Part shown: positions 1-7,510 of the stretch, in pieces
Position numbering within the stretch: the first letter of the stretch is position 1
Layout: each line of letters starts with the position of its first letter
DNA from: Polynucleobacter meluiroseus
Lineage (GTDB): Bacteria > Pseudomonadota > Gammaproteobacteria > Burkholderiales > Burkholderiaceae
Direction of reading: 5' to 3'
Assembly (NCBI GenBank): GCA_945867755.1
Contig: CAMBJN010000015.1
Span: 1 to 16,796 of the forward strand
DNA length: 16,796 nt
Position numbers and translations under genes: made by a program
Notes under the pieces: generated by a model
Databases searched by the model: none
What the model saw: the letters and a program-made list of their open reading frames with translations, nothing else
Told to the model about the DNA's origin: nothing

Positions 1-518
1 CCTCCGAAGTTGGTACTGGATCCTGTTTTTATTTTGATATTGAATTTAATTGTGAGATTGATGACACAACTCAAACTGATCTTTCTGATTCAATCATTAA
101 CCCCAGTCCAGCAAAGATTGATTTTGATAGCTTGCATATGAACGGAAGGGTTTTACTAGTTGATGACCACGCAACAACCCTTCAACTAATGGAGAAATTT
201 TTACAAAAAATAGGTCTGAGTGTGACGACTGCTTCAGATGGTGAGGATGCAATCAAAGAAGTAACAAGCAATAATCGTTTTGATATGATCATCATGGATG
301 TTCAAATGCCTGGTTTATCAGGTATTGAAACCACTAAGATTATCAGGCTCTATGAAGATGAAAATCAAATTAAAAGAGTTCCTATTATTTCCTTGTCAGC
401 TAACACTTCAGAAAAAAACATTGAAGACTGTATTTTGTCCGGCATGGATGATTTTATTCAAAAGCCTGCTGATTTCAACAAAGTTCATCAAGTAATTAAT
501 ACTTGGATTAGAGGTTAA
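1..518 (+). CDS. Hybrid sensor histidine kinase, C-terminal part (5' end outside window)
   Basis: The reading frame is open from the first base (codons in phase with position 3) to the stop at 516-518, so this is the end of a larger gene and not a stand-alone receiver starting near 132. The first visible residues (SEVGTGSCFYFDIEF) resemble the G2 box and last strand of a HATPase_c domain. A linker follows, then a receiver domain from about visible residue 48. The receiver has the acidic pair in LVDDH, the phospho-acceptor Asp in IIMDVQMPG (visible residue 99), the Ser/Thr position in IISLSAN and the conserved Lys in FIQKP. By family knowledge the kinase autophosphorylates on His and passes phosphate to this Asp. 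The sensing domain lies off-window, so the signal is unknown. The next gene starts 26 bp downstream on the same strand, suggesting an operon. Local DNA is very AT-rich. Confidence 0.88.
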   Translation, partial: SEVGTGSCFYFDIEFNCEIDDTTQTDLSDSIINPSPAKIDFDSLHMNGRVLLVDDHATTLQLMEKFLQKIGLSVTTASDGEDAIKEVTSNNRFDMIIMDVQMPGLSGIETTKIIRLYEDENQIKRVPIISLSANTSEKNIEDCILSGMDDFIQKPADFNKVHQVINTWIRG

Positions 519-544
519 TCCAATAAAAATTTATATATTATTTT

Positions 545-1456
545 ATGTCTAATTCATCTGTTGATCCTCTACCAGAAATTGAAGCTGAATTTATTAAGGC
601 CAAAAGAGAGAGTCTTAATATCTCTCGCTCTGATCTTGCAAAAAAACTTTGCATTACTGAGGCTCAACTAGAGGAAATTGAAAATGGTAAAAAAGATAAG
701 TTTTATAGCTACCAACATAAGAATCAAGTTGCTAGAAAAGTTGCTGCTGAATTAGGTATTCATGAAAACGATTTATTTAAAAGAAAATTCAGCATCGGAT
801 TCACTATTGAAGATAAAAATTACTCTATCCTTATCGATAAGAATAAAGAGCAAGACAAAGGCCAGGTCTTAATCAATGACATTTTAAGTAGAAATCTTAA
901 CGTTAGTCTTGTTGTTAGCCATCACAGCCTTGTTGAAACTCCACAAACCCTCGAAGATTTACCTGAAATTAAGCCTGATTTTGATAAAAAATTAGCTTTA
1001 ATTTATTTTTTGTCTGCTCTTAGTTTTGTTACTTTTATTTATTTATTTGCAACCTCTGGAAATTCATTTTTTTCGAAATCACAAAATGGGCCGACAGAAG
1101 TAAGAATTAATCTTTCCGATGTAGCTAAAAGAGACTTTCAAGGTATTTTTCCTTTAATAGCTGAATCTTGCCCTTACGCAGATGATAAACAAATAAATTT
1201 TCACACATTGACGGTTGTCAATAAATCATCTGTGATTGAGTTAAGTAACAGCATTTCTTCAAAAATTTGTTTTGTTCTTTTAGACTACACAGTAAAAAAT
1301 GTTGAAGTATCTTCTTTACCAATAAATCTTGAAGCAAATTCAAACTTTTTATTTTTTATTGCCGAAAAACCTGAAAGTCTGCTGGTTAAAGTTGATGGTG
1401 TTGATATAGAGATTTCAAATAAGGGCTCATATATAAAATTACTAAATATGTTTTAA
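545..1456 (+). CDS. RodZ-like HTH and single-transmembrane protein
   Basis: This 303-residue protein has an N-terminal Cro/RodZ-type helix-turn-helix at about residues 12-80 (KAKRESLNISRSDLAKKLCI, then EIENGKK). A cytoplasmic segment of unknown fold follows at about 81-145, then one hydrophobic span at about 150-170 flanked by Lys and Asp, then a roughly 130-residue C-terminal part predicted outside the membrane. The order HTH-membrane-extracytoplasmic domain is that of RodZ, the cytoskeletal adaptor that binds MreB. However, the C-terminal part does not obviously match the RodZ domain, and no ispG or other usual rodZ neighbour is present. It could instead be a membrane-anchored regulator linked to the hybrid kinase 26 bp upstream. 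No convincing Shine-Dalgarno sequence precedes the ATG at 545. The architecture is clear; the function is not known. Confidence 0.72.
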   Translation: MSNSSVDPLPEIEAEFIKAKRESLNISRSDLAKKLCITEAQLEEIENGKKDKFYSYQHKNQVARKVAAELGIHENDLFKRKFSIGFTIEDKNYSILIDKNKEQDKGQVLINDILSRNLNVSLVVSHHSLVETPQTLEDLPEIKPDFDKKLALIYFLSALSFVTFIYLFATSGNSFFSKSQNGPTEVRINLSDVAKRDFQGIFPLIAESCPYADDKQINFHTLTVVNKSSVIELSNSISSKICFVLLDYTVKNVEVSSLPINLEANSNFLFFIAEKPESLLVKVDGVDIEISNKGSYIKLLNMF

Positions 1457-1469
1457 ATCACAGCTTTTT

Positions 1470-1817
1470 TCAATCGATGATGAGTAACTCTATTTCAGTA
1501 ATTAAGTGAGAATTAGGCGGTACTTTCCTGCCAAGTCCTTCAGCGCCATAACCTAGGTGCGGAGGAATCATGGCTAACCTTATACCCCCAGCTTTCATTC
1601 CCCTCACCGCTTCATCCCATCCCTGAATGACCGTCTTTTTACCGATAGTGAACCAAAAAGGATCTGAGCGAACCGTTTCACCAATCTTCACGGGATCATT
1701 ACCATAACCTGTTATCCAGCAGGTATAGTGAATAGCGACCGATTTACCGACAGTCGCATCCGATCCAGTGCCAATTTTTTTATCCTCGTAACGAAGACCG
1801 GTATTAGTTTGTATCAT
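1470..1817 (-). CDS. FKBP-type peptidyl-prolyl cis-trans isomerase
   Basis: This 115-residue protein is essentially one FKBP domain with no signal peptide, so it is probably cytoplasmic. Such enzymes isomerise peptide bonds preceding proline and assist folding. The family signatures are the opening pattern GLRYEDKKIGTG, the active-site stretch VIQGWDEAVRGMKAGG (63-78), IPPHLGYG (84-91) and the closing strand PPNSHLITEIELL. There is a slightly longer loop between strands 2 and 3 (about residues 36-50) than in minimal FKBPs. The gene converges on the RodZ-like gene with only 13 bp between stops, and no terminator hairpin is seen there. The ATG at 1817 is the first in frame but has no clear ribosome-binding site. 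Small FKBPs of this kind are common in Burkholderiales. Confidence 0.9.
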   Translation of the reverse strand: MIQTNTGLRYEDKKIGTGSDATVGKSVAIHYTCWITGYGNDPVKIGETVRSDPFWFTIGKKTVIQGWDEAVRGMKAGGIRLAMIPPHLGYGAEGLGRKVPPNSHLITEIELLIID

Positions 1818-2043
1818 TTGATTAATTTTACGTTGATTTTTTACAATATTACCCTAATTTTAAGTACTTCATTTGACAGAGAATTTAGCCTCAAAAGACA
1901 TGAAACCCATCATTTCTGATGGAGCCCGCTACGACTGACGGGTCCTGGCAGGCTTGATCTGCTGACCATGGATTTATCGTGGTAAAAACCCGCAGAAAAT
2001 CAATAAGATAGCCTTATTTATATATCAAAGACTTATCATTTTT
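1818..2043. other. Intergenic region with a run of short hairpins
   Basis: This gap lies between blh and the FKBP gene. It carries four consecutive potential stem-loops: 1907-1922 (CCATCA, loop TTTC, TGATGG), 1921-1945 (GGA and CCCG pairing with CGGG and TCC, one bulged G), 1947-1963 (GGCAG with CTGCT) and 1966-1982 (CCATG with CGTGG). The first two share bases 1921-1922. The stretch 1906-1990 is richer in G+C than its flanks. No known RNA family was recognised, and the short reading frames in it (for example 12 codons from 1900) are not assignable. Upstream of the FKBP start no good promoter is evident. Confidence 0.4.
2002..2018 (-). terminator. Weak hairpin after blh
   Basis: AATAAG and CTTATT form a perfect 6-bp stem around a 5-nt loop, 25 bp beyond the blh stop. 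On the minus strand it is followed by a mixed T-rich stretch (TTGATTTTC), not a clean T-run. It may mark the end of the rhodopsin-carotenoid operon, but the stem is AT-rich and termination would be weak. Confidence 0.25.
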
Positions 2044-2925
2044 TTAAAAGCTATTTGTTGCCCATTTTGAAAACTTTGCTTTGTTTAATACCCAGGCATG
2101 CGGAACAGTTAAAGCTGCAAGCCCAACAAAGATGATTTGTATAAGATCTTTTTCAAAAGAAGGGGTTAACTTGAAATGCCAAATACCAAATCCCATCATA
2201 ATGACAGCAATTGTTGGCAGAATTAAGGCGTAGATAAATTGTTGTCTTTGAAAGCCATCAAGGAAGAAGCGACTTCTTACTAGGTGGCGAGCGCTGTGCA
2301 TTAGGCAAAAATAGATTGTGAAAGCCAAGATGGGCGTAGCCAATAAAAATAGAATAGAGATTGATATTATTTCCAGTTGAGACCTGAAATTTACTTTATT
2401 TATATAAAACAATAAGAAGAGAAAAGGCAATAAGAATAAGCTCACGTACTTTGATATCAAAACTATTTGCTGGGCCAATTCTGCATTCACAATCATTCCA
2501 TAAAGGTTTGTTAATTCATTCCCATTCATCAAGGACGGCAAAGAAATAATTGCAAAGCCATAACTTAGCTTTAATAGCCGATGACCCGGTAAATTGATGT
2601 CATCAGAAAAATGTATTGCCGACAGCAATAAGAAGGTCACAAAGAAAAGTCCGGGCGCAAGAATCCACAATGCGATGATCAACAAGCAACTGGCCATATA
2701 AAGGCTTAGAAATTTGATCCATTTTGTAATATGAACCAATTGATAGGTTTGTCTAGCAAAAAGGACATCTAGCGAACCATGAGGAACACCCAAAATCACA
2801 ACCAGGGACAATGCGCCCAACAGCATGGTTGGATTCAAGTGAGGATTCATGCCAAGGCTTAGTAATGCAACCAATAAGGATGCTGCTATAGCAAGATTAC
2901 TTTGAAATAGAAGAATCCTATGCAT
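2044..2925 (-). CDS. blh: Beta-carotene 15,15'-dioxygenase, Brp/Blh family
   Basis: This membrane enzyme cleaves beta-carotene centrally to give two molecules of retinal, the rhodopsin chromophore. The 293-residue product is strongly hydrophobic with multiple predicted membrane spans. It keeps the histidines expected to hold the catalytic iron: VPHGSLD (His49), AIHFSDD (His105) and HSARH (His210 and His214). A further PHAWV (His276) lies near the C-terminus. Two starts are possible: TTG at 2928, or ATG at 2925, which overlaps the crtY stop as TGATG. The ATG is preferred because it gives tight translational coupling and a normal start codon. It is the last gene of the cluster. Its position beside crtY and the rhodopsin in the same transcription unit supports the assignment strongly. 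Confidence 0.9.
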   Translation of the reverse strand: MHRILLFQSNLAIAASLLVALLSLGMNPHLNPTMLLGALSLVVILGVPHGSLDVLFARQTYQLVHITKWIKFLSLYMASCLLIIALWILAPGLFFVTFLLLSAIHFSDDINLPGHRLLKLSYGFAIISLPSLMNGNELTNLYGMIVNAELAQQIVLISKYVSLFLLPFLFLLFYINKVNFRSQLEIISISILFLLATPILAFTIYFCLMHSARHLVRSRFFLDGFQRQQFIYALILPTIAVIMMGFGIWHFKLTPSFEKDLIQIIFVGLAALTVPHAWVLNKAKFSKWATNSF

Positions 2926-4091
2926 CAATGAGATCCATCAAGACGACGTTTTGAACGTATTAATTCTGGGATTGCCGAAAGAAAAGTCAGTGCAGGTAGT
3001 GAAGTAACAATCTTTAACTTATCCCATGGGCTTGAGTGATCGGACATGAAATTCGCTACAGTCCTGACATCACAGTTTTTGAAGAGTTCTACAAATACCT
3101 TCGCCCCAATGGTTGGATTTTTCTTAATTACAGTAATAAATAATAAATCCATCCATTTTTGAATCCATGCGTCTTTTTTAAACTTTTTCAGTTGATGCTT
3201 ATTTTTCAGCTCAAAAGCGCATTCCTTAGCCCAATTTTGTATTCTCTGGAAAGCATAACCTGAACTTGGTCTGGCGGCTCCCGCAAACAAGCCGGCAAAT
3301 AAATAAGTGGGGTCCTCTTTCTGCTCTATCAGTTGATTGCCCATTGGCAAAATACCAGCTTCTTTGCGAATAATCTTATAACCGGCATTTTTAGTGTATT
3401 CATTGATTTTCTCAAGCAGTCGATCAGTTAATTGTTCAGCAACAAACAATTCTTCTGAAAATACAGTGTACTCAATCAAAGCTTTACTGTTTGAAGTAGG
3501 TAAACAATAGATAAAAGCTAAACCTTCTTTAAAATTTGAATCGAAGTCCATTAATACCAACTGATCTTCAATAAATTGCTGTCCTTCAACTTCTACCTCA
3601 TATCCCACAAAAGATTGCCACATCAAGGAATCTTTTTTGGTCATGGTCTTGATTGGTCTTGTATCAACAACATTTGAAGCACTTGCTAAAAATGTTGATG
3701 TTTGAATTTGCCAAGCACCCTTCTTGATTACTTTATCAACTATTTTTTCACCGGTTAGTAGCTGAATCTGTGTATTTGACTTAATGGCGCTCAAGGTATT
3801 TTTGTAAAAAATGTCACTAGGTAGCATTAAATATGGCGTTTCTTGGCAGCCATACTCAAAAGCCATGTGATTATTCTTAATCGTGAATTTTTTCCATTTG
3901 TAAGGGGCTAAATCGCCATGGATTGGCTCTTTAAGATCCCAGAAGCACCAGGTACGATCATTGGTGTAGAGCTCCCTCTCCTCAATAATCAAAGTTTTGG
4001 GGCAATTCTCGCCAAATTGAGACAGTTGATAAGCAAGACTAAGTCCTGCACAGCCACCACCAATAATAACGAGGTCAAAGTGTTGATTCAT
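2925..4091 (-). CDS. crtY: Lycopene beta-cyclase CrtY
   Basis: CrtY closes both ends of lycopene into beta-ionone rings, giving beta-carotene. The 388-residue protein opens with a dinucleotide-binding fold (LVIIGGGCAGLSLAYQL, residues 7-23) ending in an acidic IIEERE. It also has the family pattern RTWCFWD (46-52) and the late motif LFAGAARPSSGYAFQR (269-284), equivalent to the PTTGYS-type region of other CrtY enzymes. The start ATG at 4091 lies inside the end of crtB (17-bp overlap, 4075-4091). The stop overlaps the blh ATG by one base. It lies between the phytoene synthase and retinal-forming genes, as expected for a proteorhodopsin-carotenoid operon. The length is normal for the family and no defects are seen. 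Confidence 0.93.
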   Translation of the reverse strand: MNQHFDLVIIGGGCAGLSLAYQLSQFGENCPKTLIIEERELYTNDRTWCFWDLKEPIHGDLAPYKWKKFTIKNNHMAFEYGCQETPYLMLPSDIFYKNTLSAIKSNTQIQLLTGEKIVDKVIKKGAWQIQTSTFLASASNVVDTRPIKTMTKKDSLMWQSFVGYEVEVEGQQFIEDQLVLMDFDSNFKEGLAFIYCLPTSNSKALIEYTVFSEELFVAEQLTDRLLEKINEYTKNAGYKIIRKEAGILPMGNQLIEQKEDPTYLFAGLFAGAARPSSGYAFQRIQNWAKECAFELKNKHQLKKFKKDAWIQKWMDLLFITVIKKNPTIGAKVFVELFKNCDVRTVANFMSDHSSPWDKLKIVTSLPALTFLSAIPELIRSKRRLDGSH

Positions 4092-5019
4092 GAGCGTGAG
4101 GAAGATTTTTTAACGATTGGTGAAGCTGGGCTTGATGCCGTCCTTTGTACCAATAAAAACCGGCATCAAAAAAAGAGCTTAACAGTATTTGGATTGTTAA
4201 ACCCAACTTTAATGATTTTGAAACAAATACCCTGCCATTCCAAAACTCATAGTGGATATTTTTAAGTTTTACTCCAATATGCCGGTATAAAAAAGCAGCA
4301 ATCGCCATTCCCATCCTAGCTCTTAATGGCAAAAAACATAGGCCATCATGGCCACTTTGATAATAGGTGCCTGCCCTGTTTAGCAAGTCAGCCAGATTTT
4401 TAGAAACAAGATTTTTGGTATCCTTGTCAGGGTGAATCAATAAGTCTGGCTCTAGGTTTTTGCACATATTTCCCGGAATATACCTTCTATCCATCATGGC
4501 GTCCTCTGTCACATCTCTACAGATGTTAGTGAGCTGCATAGCGATTCCCAAATCAATGGCATGGGCGTATGCTCGCTCATCTCTTACGTCAAGTATCTTG
4601 CTCATCATCAGGCCAACAGTGCCAGCAACCTGGTAACAATAAATAAGAAGTTGATCTTCAGACTCAAGGCGAACGGATTTAAGATCTGAAATCACGCCAT
4701 TGATCAGTTCAATCGCTATTTTTATATCAATATTTTTTTTGGTAAAAAGCTTAATTGCATCAGCTATGACCGGATCATTGGATTTGCCTTGAATAATTTC
4801 AGAAATAACTTTTGATAAAGCTGCGTGTGCGCGAGCTTTATCATCACTTTCATCGCCAATATCATCAATATATCTACAAAACCTGTAAAGTCTTGTTGCA
4901 TCTTCTGCATGCTCTTGCTTTAGTAAAAATTTAGCCCAAAAAAAGGTCTTACCTTTTCTAGATAAAATTTTGTTTGATTCATTTATGTAATCAATTGAAT
5001 ATTGATCAACTGGGGTCAT
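4075..5019 (-). CDS. crtB: 15-cis-phytoene synthase CrtB
   Basis: CrtB condenses two geranylgeranyl diphosphates into phytoene, the first committed step of carotenoid synthesis. The 314-residue protein has both Asp-rich substrate/Mg-binding motifs of the squalene/phytoene synthase family: YIDDIGDE (Asp52, Asp53, Asp56) and NICRDVTEDA (Asp169, Asp173), with the preceding AMQLT. The family's RRYIP motif is present as DRRYIP (177-182). The start ATG at 5019 overlaps the crtI stop as ATGA, and its own end overlaps crtY by 17 bp, so all three are probably translationally coupled. Length and motif spacing are ordinary for bacterial CrtB. Confidence 0.95.
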   Translation of the reverse strand: MTPVDQYSIDYINESNKILSRKGKTFFWAKFLLKQEHAEDATRLYRFCRYIDDIGDESDDKARAHAALSKVISEIIQGKSNDPVIADAIKLFTKKNIDIKIAIELINGVISDLKSVRLESEDQLLIYCYQVAGTVGLMMSKILDVRDERAYAHAIDLGIAMQLTNICRDVTEDAMMDRRYIPGNMCKNLEPDLLIHPDKDTKNLVSKNLADLLNRAGTYYQSGHDGLCFLPLRARMGMAIAAFLYRHIGVKLKNIHYEFWNGRVFVSKSLKLGLTIQILLSSFFDAGFYWYKGRHQAQLHQSLKNLPHAHESTL

Positions 5020-6509
5020 TTAAAGTCTACGGCTGCCGGTATTAGATGATCAATCACTTTAGCCGAACAAAGAACTCCTGGCAAGCCAGCCCCAGGGTGT
5101 GTGCCTGCTCCAGAGATGTAAAGGTTTTTTATACCTTCTGCCTTATTGTGGAATCTAAACCATGCTGACTGTCGGAATAGAGGGGCAATTGAAAATCCTG
5201 CCCCATGCGCACTTAGATAGTTACTCTGAAAGTCTTTTGGTGTCATAAAAAAGTCTTCAGTGATATGTTTTTTCAAATCAGGCAGAATCGTTTGATCCAG
5301 TGCGTCAACGATTTTATTTTTAAGTATCTCCCCCTCAGTTGACCAGTCAATGTCTGCCTTTAAGTTTGGAACTGGGCATAAGACATAAAAACTATCGCAA
5401 CCTTCAGGGGCAAAAGATTCATCTGTTGCGGTGGGGCGATGAATATAAAGCGAGAAATCATCAGATAATATTTTTTTATCAAAAATATTGCTTAGCAGCT
5501 CTTTATAGGTTTTTCCAAGCCAAATGGTGTGATGAACTACATCAGGATATTTTCTAGTGGTGCCAAAGTAGATAACCATTAAACCCATCGAATAATGGGC
5601 TAATTTAAGCTTCACCTTGGTCGCAATAGCAACATCATCTTGATCAACCATATTTTGGTAAAGATGTGCAGGGTCCGCATTAGAAACGATGATATCGGCT
5701 CTTACCTTAGAGCCATCCTCTAGAGTTAGACCTACAGCTTTACCGTTATTAATAATTATTTTCTTGATTGATTGGTTCAAAATAATTTCAATATTATTTC
5801 GTTCCATCAACTTTTTATAGGCATTAACAATCGCGCCCGTACCACCCATGGCAAAAAAGACGCCGAACCTTCTCTCAAGGTAATGAATCAATCCGTAAAT
5901 ACTTGTTGTCGAAAAGGGGTTTCCGCCCACCAATAGTGGCTGAATTGAAAATGCTTGACGTAATTTGGGATTAATTAGATGTCTTGAGACCATTCCCCAA
6001 ACGCTCTCATAACTTCTCAAAATAAGTAGTTTTGGAATAAGAGAAATCATCAACATAAAACGATCAAATGGAATAGCAGATAACTTTGTAAAAGCTATGT
6101 CATATATGTTTTTAGAATGAATGAGCAGCTTTTTGTAGCCCTCTTTATCTCGGGGCTCTATCTTGTCGATTTCAGCTAAAGTATCTTCGATCGTACCGCC
6201 ATAATCAAAAGTTGTTTTATCTGAAAAATAAAAGCGATACCATGGTGTTAGAGGTACCAATTGAACATGATCCTCAAGCTTCTCGTTAAAGAGCTCAAAT
6301 AACTCCTCAAGTAGAAATGGTGCTGTTATAACTGTTGGTCCAGCATCATGCTTGAACTCATTTCTGATGAATACTTGGGCTCTACCGCCCAGCATCGGGC
6401 TTCTATCAATGATTTTTACTTGATAACCCTTAGCTCTTAATCTTAAAGCAGAAGCAATGCCACCAAAGCCAGAACCGATAACAACGGCCTGCCTAGGAGT
6501 AATGGTCAT
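5016..6509 (-). CDS. crtI: Phytoene desaturase CrtI (lycopene-forming)
   Basis: CrtI introduces four double bonds into phytoene to make lycopene, using FAD at the membrane. The 497-residue protein starts with the dinucleotide-binding fold AVVIGSGFGGIASALRLR (residues 8-25), followed by the acidic end of the second strand (IIDR) and LGGRAQVF. It closes with the carotenoid-oxidoreductase signature LYISGAGTHPGAGLPGVL near the C-terminus. The length matches bacterial CrtI (about 490-510). The ATG at 6509 lies inside the end of crtE (17-bp overlap) with no clear ribosome-binding site, which suggests reinitiation or coupling. The product is inferred to be all-trans lycopene because a lycopene cyclase is encoded two genes downstream. 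Confidence 0.95.
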   Translation of the reverse strand: MTITPRQAVVIGSGFGGIASALRLRAKGYQVKIIDRSPMLGGRAQVFIRNEFKHDAGPTVITAPFLLEELFELFNEKLEDHVQLVPLTPWYRFYFSDKTTFDYGGTIEDTLAEIDKIEPRDKEGYKKLLIHSKNIYDIAFTKLSAIPFDRFMLMISLIPKLLILRSYESVWGMVSRHLINPKLRQAFSIQPLLVGGNPFSTTSIYGLIHYLERRFGVFFAMGGTGAIVNAYKKLMERNNIEIILNQSIKKIIINNGKAVGLTLEDGSKVRADIIVSNADPAHLYQNMVDQDDVAIATKVKLKLAHYSMGLMVIYFGTTRKYPDVVHHTIWLGKTYKELLSNIFDKKILSDDFSLYIHRPTATDESFAPEGCDSFYVLCPVPNLKADIDWSTEGEILKNKIVDALDQTILPDLKKHITEDFFMTPKDFQSNYLSAHGAGFSIAPLFRQSAWFRFHNKAEGIKNLYISGAGTHPGAGLPGVLCSAKVIDHLIPAAVDFK

Positions 6510-7425
6510 TTTTTAATTGTGCTTGAATCTGTTGAATCATTTTTAGTAGGTGTTCACTCATGGCATCGGGCAGCATTTCTGCTGACTGCGCTGCTTCTGA
6601 TAAATATTGTTCCGTTAATTTAACCGCACTGCCCACCGGATCTTCAGATCCCGCATCTTTTAGCAAATGAACCACGTTGAGTGATTTGTGCTGACCATTG
6701 GTCGGTGAATCTTTTTCAATGTCTTGTAGATCATCAGCCATTTGATATGCAACAGAGAAAGCGCTGACACTTTTTCTAACAATTTCCAAGTAATGATTCT
6801 GTGATGACATAACGATCGCAAGCTCAAGCGGCAAGCCCAATAAAGCGCCTGATTTGGCCTTTGCAATTCTCACGTATGTATCAATACATTGAATAGGATG
6901 TACTTTGCACTCTATGTCATCCGACTGACCCTCGATGACCGAGGAAGTGCGTCGACCCACAAGTGAAATGATGATTGGCAATGATTTTGTATTACTGATG
7001 CCGGCCAATAAGCTGTAAGCGCTTGAAAGTAAAAGATCGCCTGCACAGATAGCGATGTTAGTGCCGTATTTTTTCCAAACCGTTATTTGGCCTCTGCGGA
7101 TCTCATCCCCATCCTGAATATCGTCATGGATCAGGGATGCGTTATGTAATAACTCAGAAACTGCTGAGATGATGAGCATGTCGTCATGCTCAACATTTAA
7201 TTCTAGGCATGCACTGAGGCAAAGTCTCATTCTGACTTTTTGGCCTGGTGCATCTAGATGGTACTTAGCTGCCTGAAGCGCTAAGTTGTGAATTTGTGAT
7301 GATTCGGTGGCAGTGCCGAATATGTGCCCGTCAATTAACGCATCTACCTGGCGAACTAATTCGTCAATAGATGAATCCAAACCTGTTGAGGATTGAGATA
7401 ATTTAATTAATGTTTGAGCTGTCAT
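6493..7425 (-). CDS. crtE: Geranylgeranyl diphosphate synthase CrtE
   Basis: CrtE extends allylic diphosphates with isopentenyl diphosphate to the C20 compound used by CrtB. Both Asp-rich motifs of trans-prenyltransferases are present: LIHDDIQDGDEIRRG (Asp101, Asp102, Asp105) and YQMADDLQDIEKD (Asp231, Asp232, Asp235). The first is the short DDxxD form without the two-residue insertion of FPP synthases such as IspA. The start is uncertain. An in-frame ATG at 7452 would add nine residues but lies inside the terminator-like hairpin 7444-7488, so the ATG at 7425 (310 residues) is preferred. Neither has a good ribosome-binding site. The end overlaps crtI by 17 bp. An IspA- or octaprenyl-synthase-like role is possible from sequence alone, but the location in a crt operon argues for CrtE. 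Confidence 0.92.
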   Translation of the reverse strand: MTAQTLIKLSQSSTGLDSSIDELVRQVDALIDGHIFGTATESSQIHNLALQAAKYHLDAPGQKVRMRLCLSACLELNVEHDDMLIISAVSELLHNASLIHDDIQDGDEIRRGQITVWKKYGTNIAICAGDLLLSSAYSLLAGISNTKSLPIIISLVGRRTSSVIEGQSDDIECKVHPIQCIDTYVRIAKAKSGALLGLPLELAIVMSSQNHYLEIVRKSVSAFSVAYQMADDLQDIEKDSPTNGQHKSLNVVHLLKDAGSEDPVGSAVKLTEQYLSEAAQSAEMLPDAMSEHLLKMIQQIQAQLKNDHYS

Positions 7426-7443
7426 TGTTTTTTTCAAAAAAAT

Positions 7444-7488
7444 CGGGCACATCTTTTTAATTGTTTTTTCAATTTAAAGATATGCCCG
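7444..7488 (-). terminator. Intrinsic terminator or attenuator between rhodopsin and crtE
   Basis: On the minus strand CGGGCA (7488-7483) pairs with TGCCCG (7449-7444), and the intervening TATCTTT/AAAGATG and AAATTG/CAATT segments extend this into a long imperfect stem with a small A-rich loop. It is followed directly by A and then seven T (7442-7436), the layout of a Rho-independent terminator. It lies 22 bp past the rhodopsin stop and just before the preferred crtE start. With no obvious separate crt promoter visible, partial read-through would give much more rhodopsin than carotenoid enzyme mRNA. Confidence 0.7.
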
Positions 7489-7510
7489 AATATTTGACTC
7501 TAGTTACTGA

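Noticed and set aside
132..518. Stand-alone single-domain response regulator starting at 132
   Set aside because: The codon at 132 is TTG, and the frame stays open to the window edge with HATPase G2-like residues, so it is the tail of a hybrid kinase.
1906..1950. Possible third copy of the tRNA-Ile2 3' fragment marking the far end of a larger island
   Set aside because: Only scattered short matches (such as a GGAGCCCGC-like stretch) to the repeat are seen, with no aligned block comparable to 8687-8732. It is no better than chance by eye.
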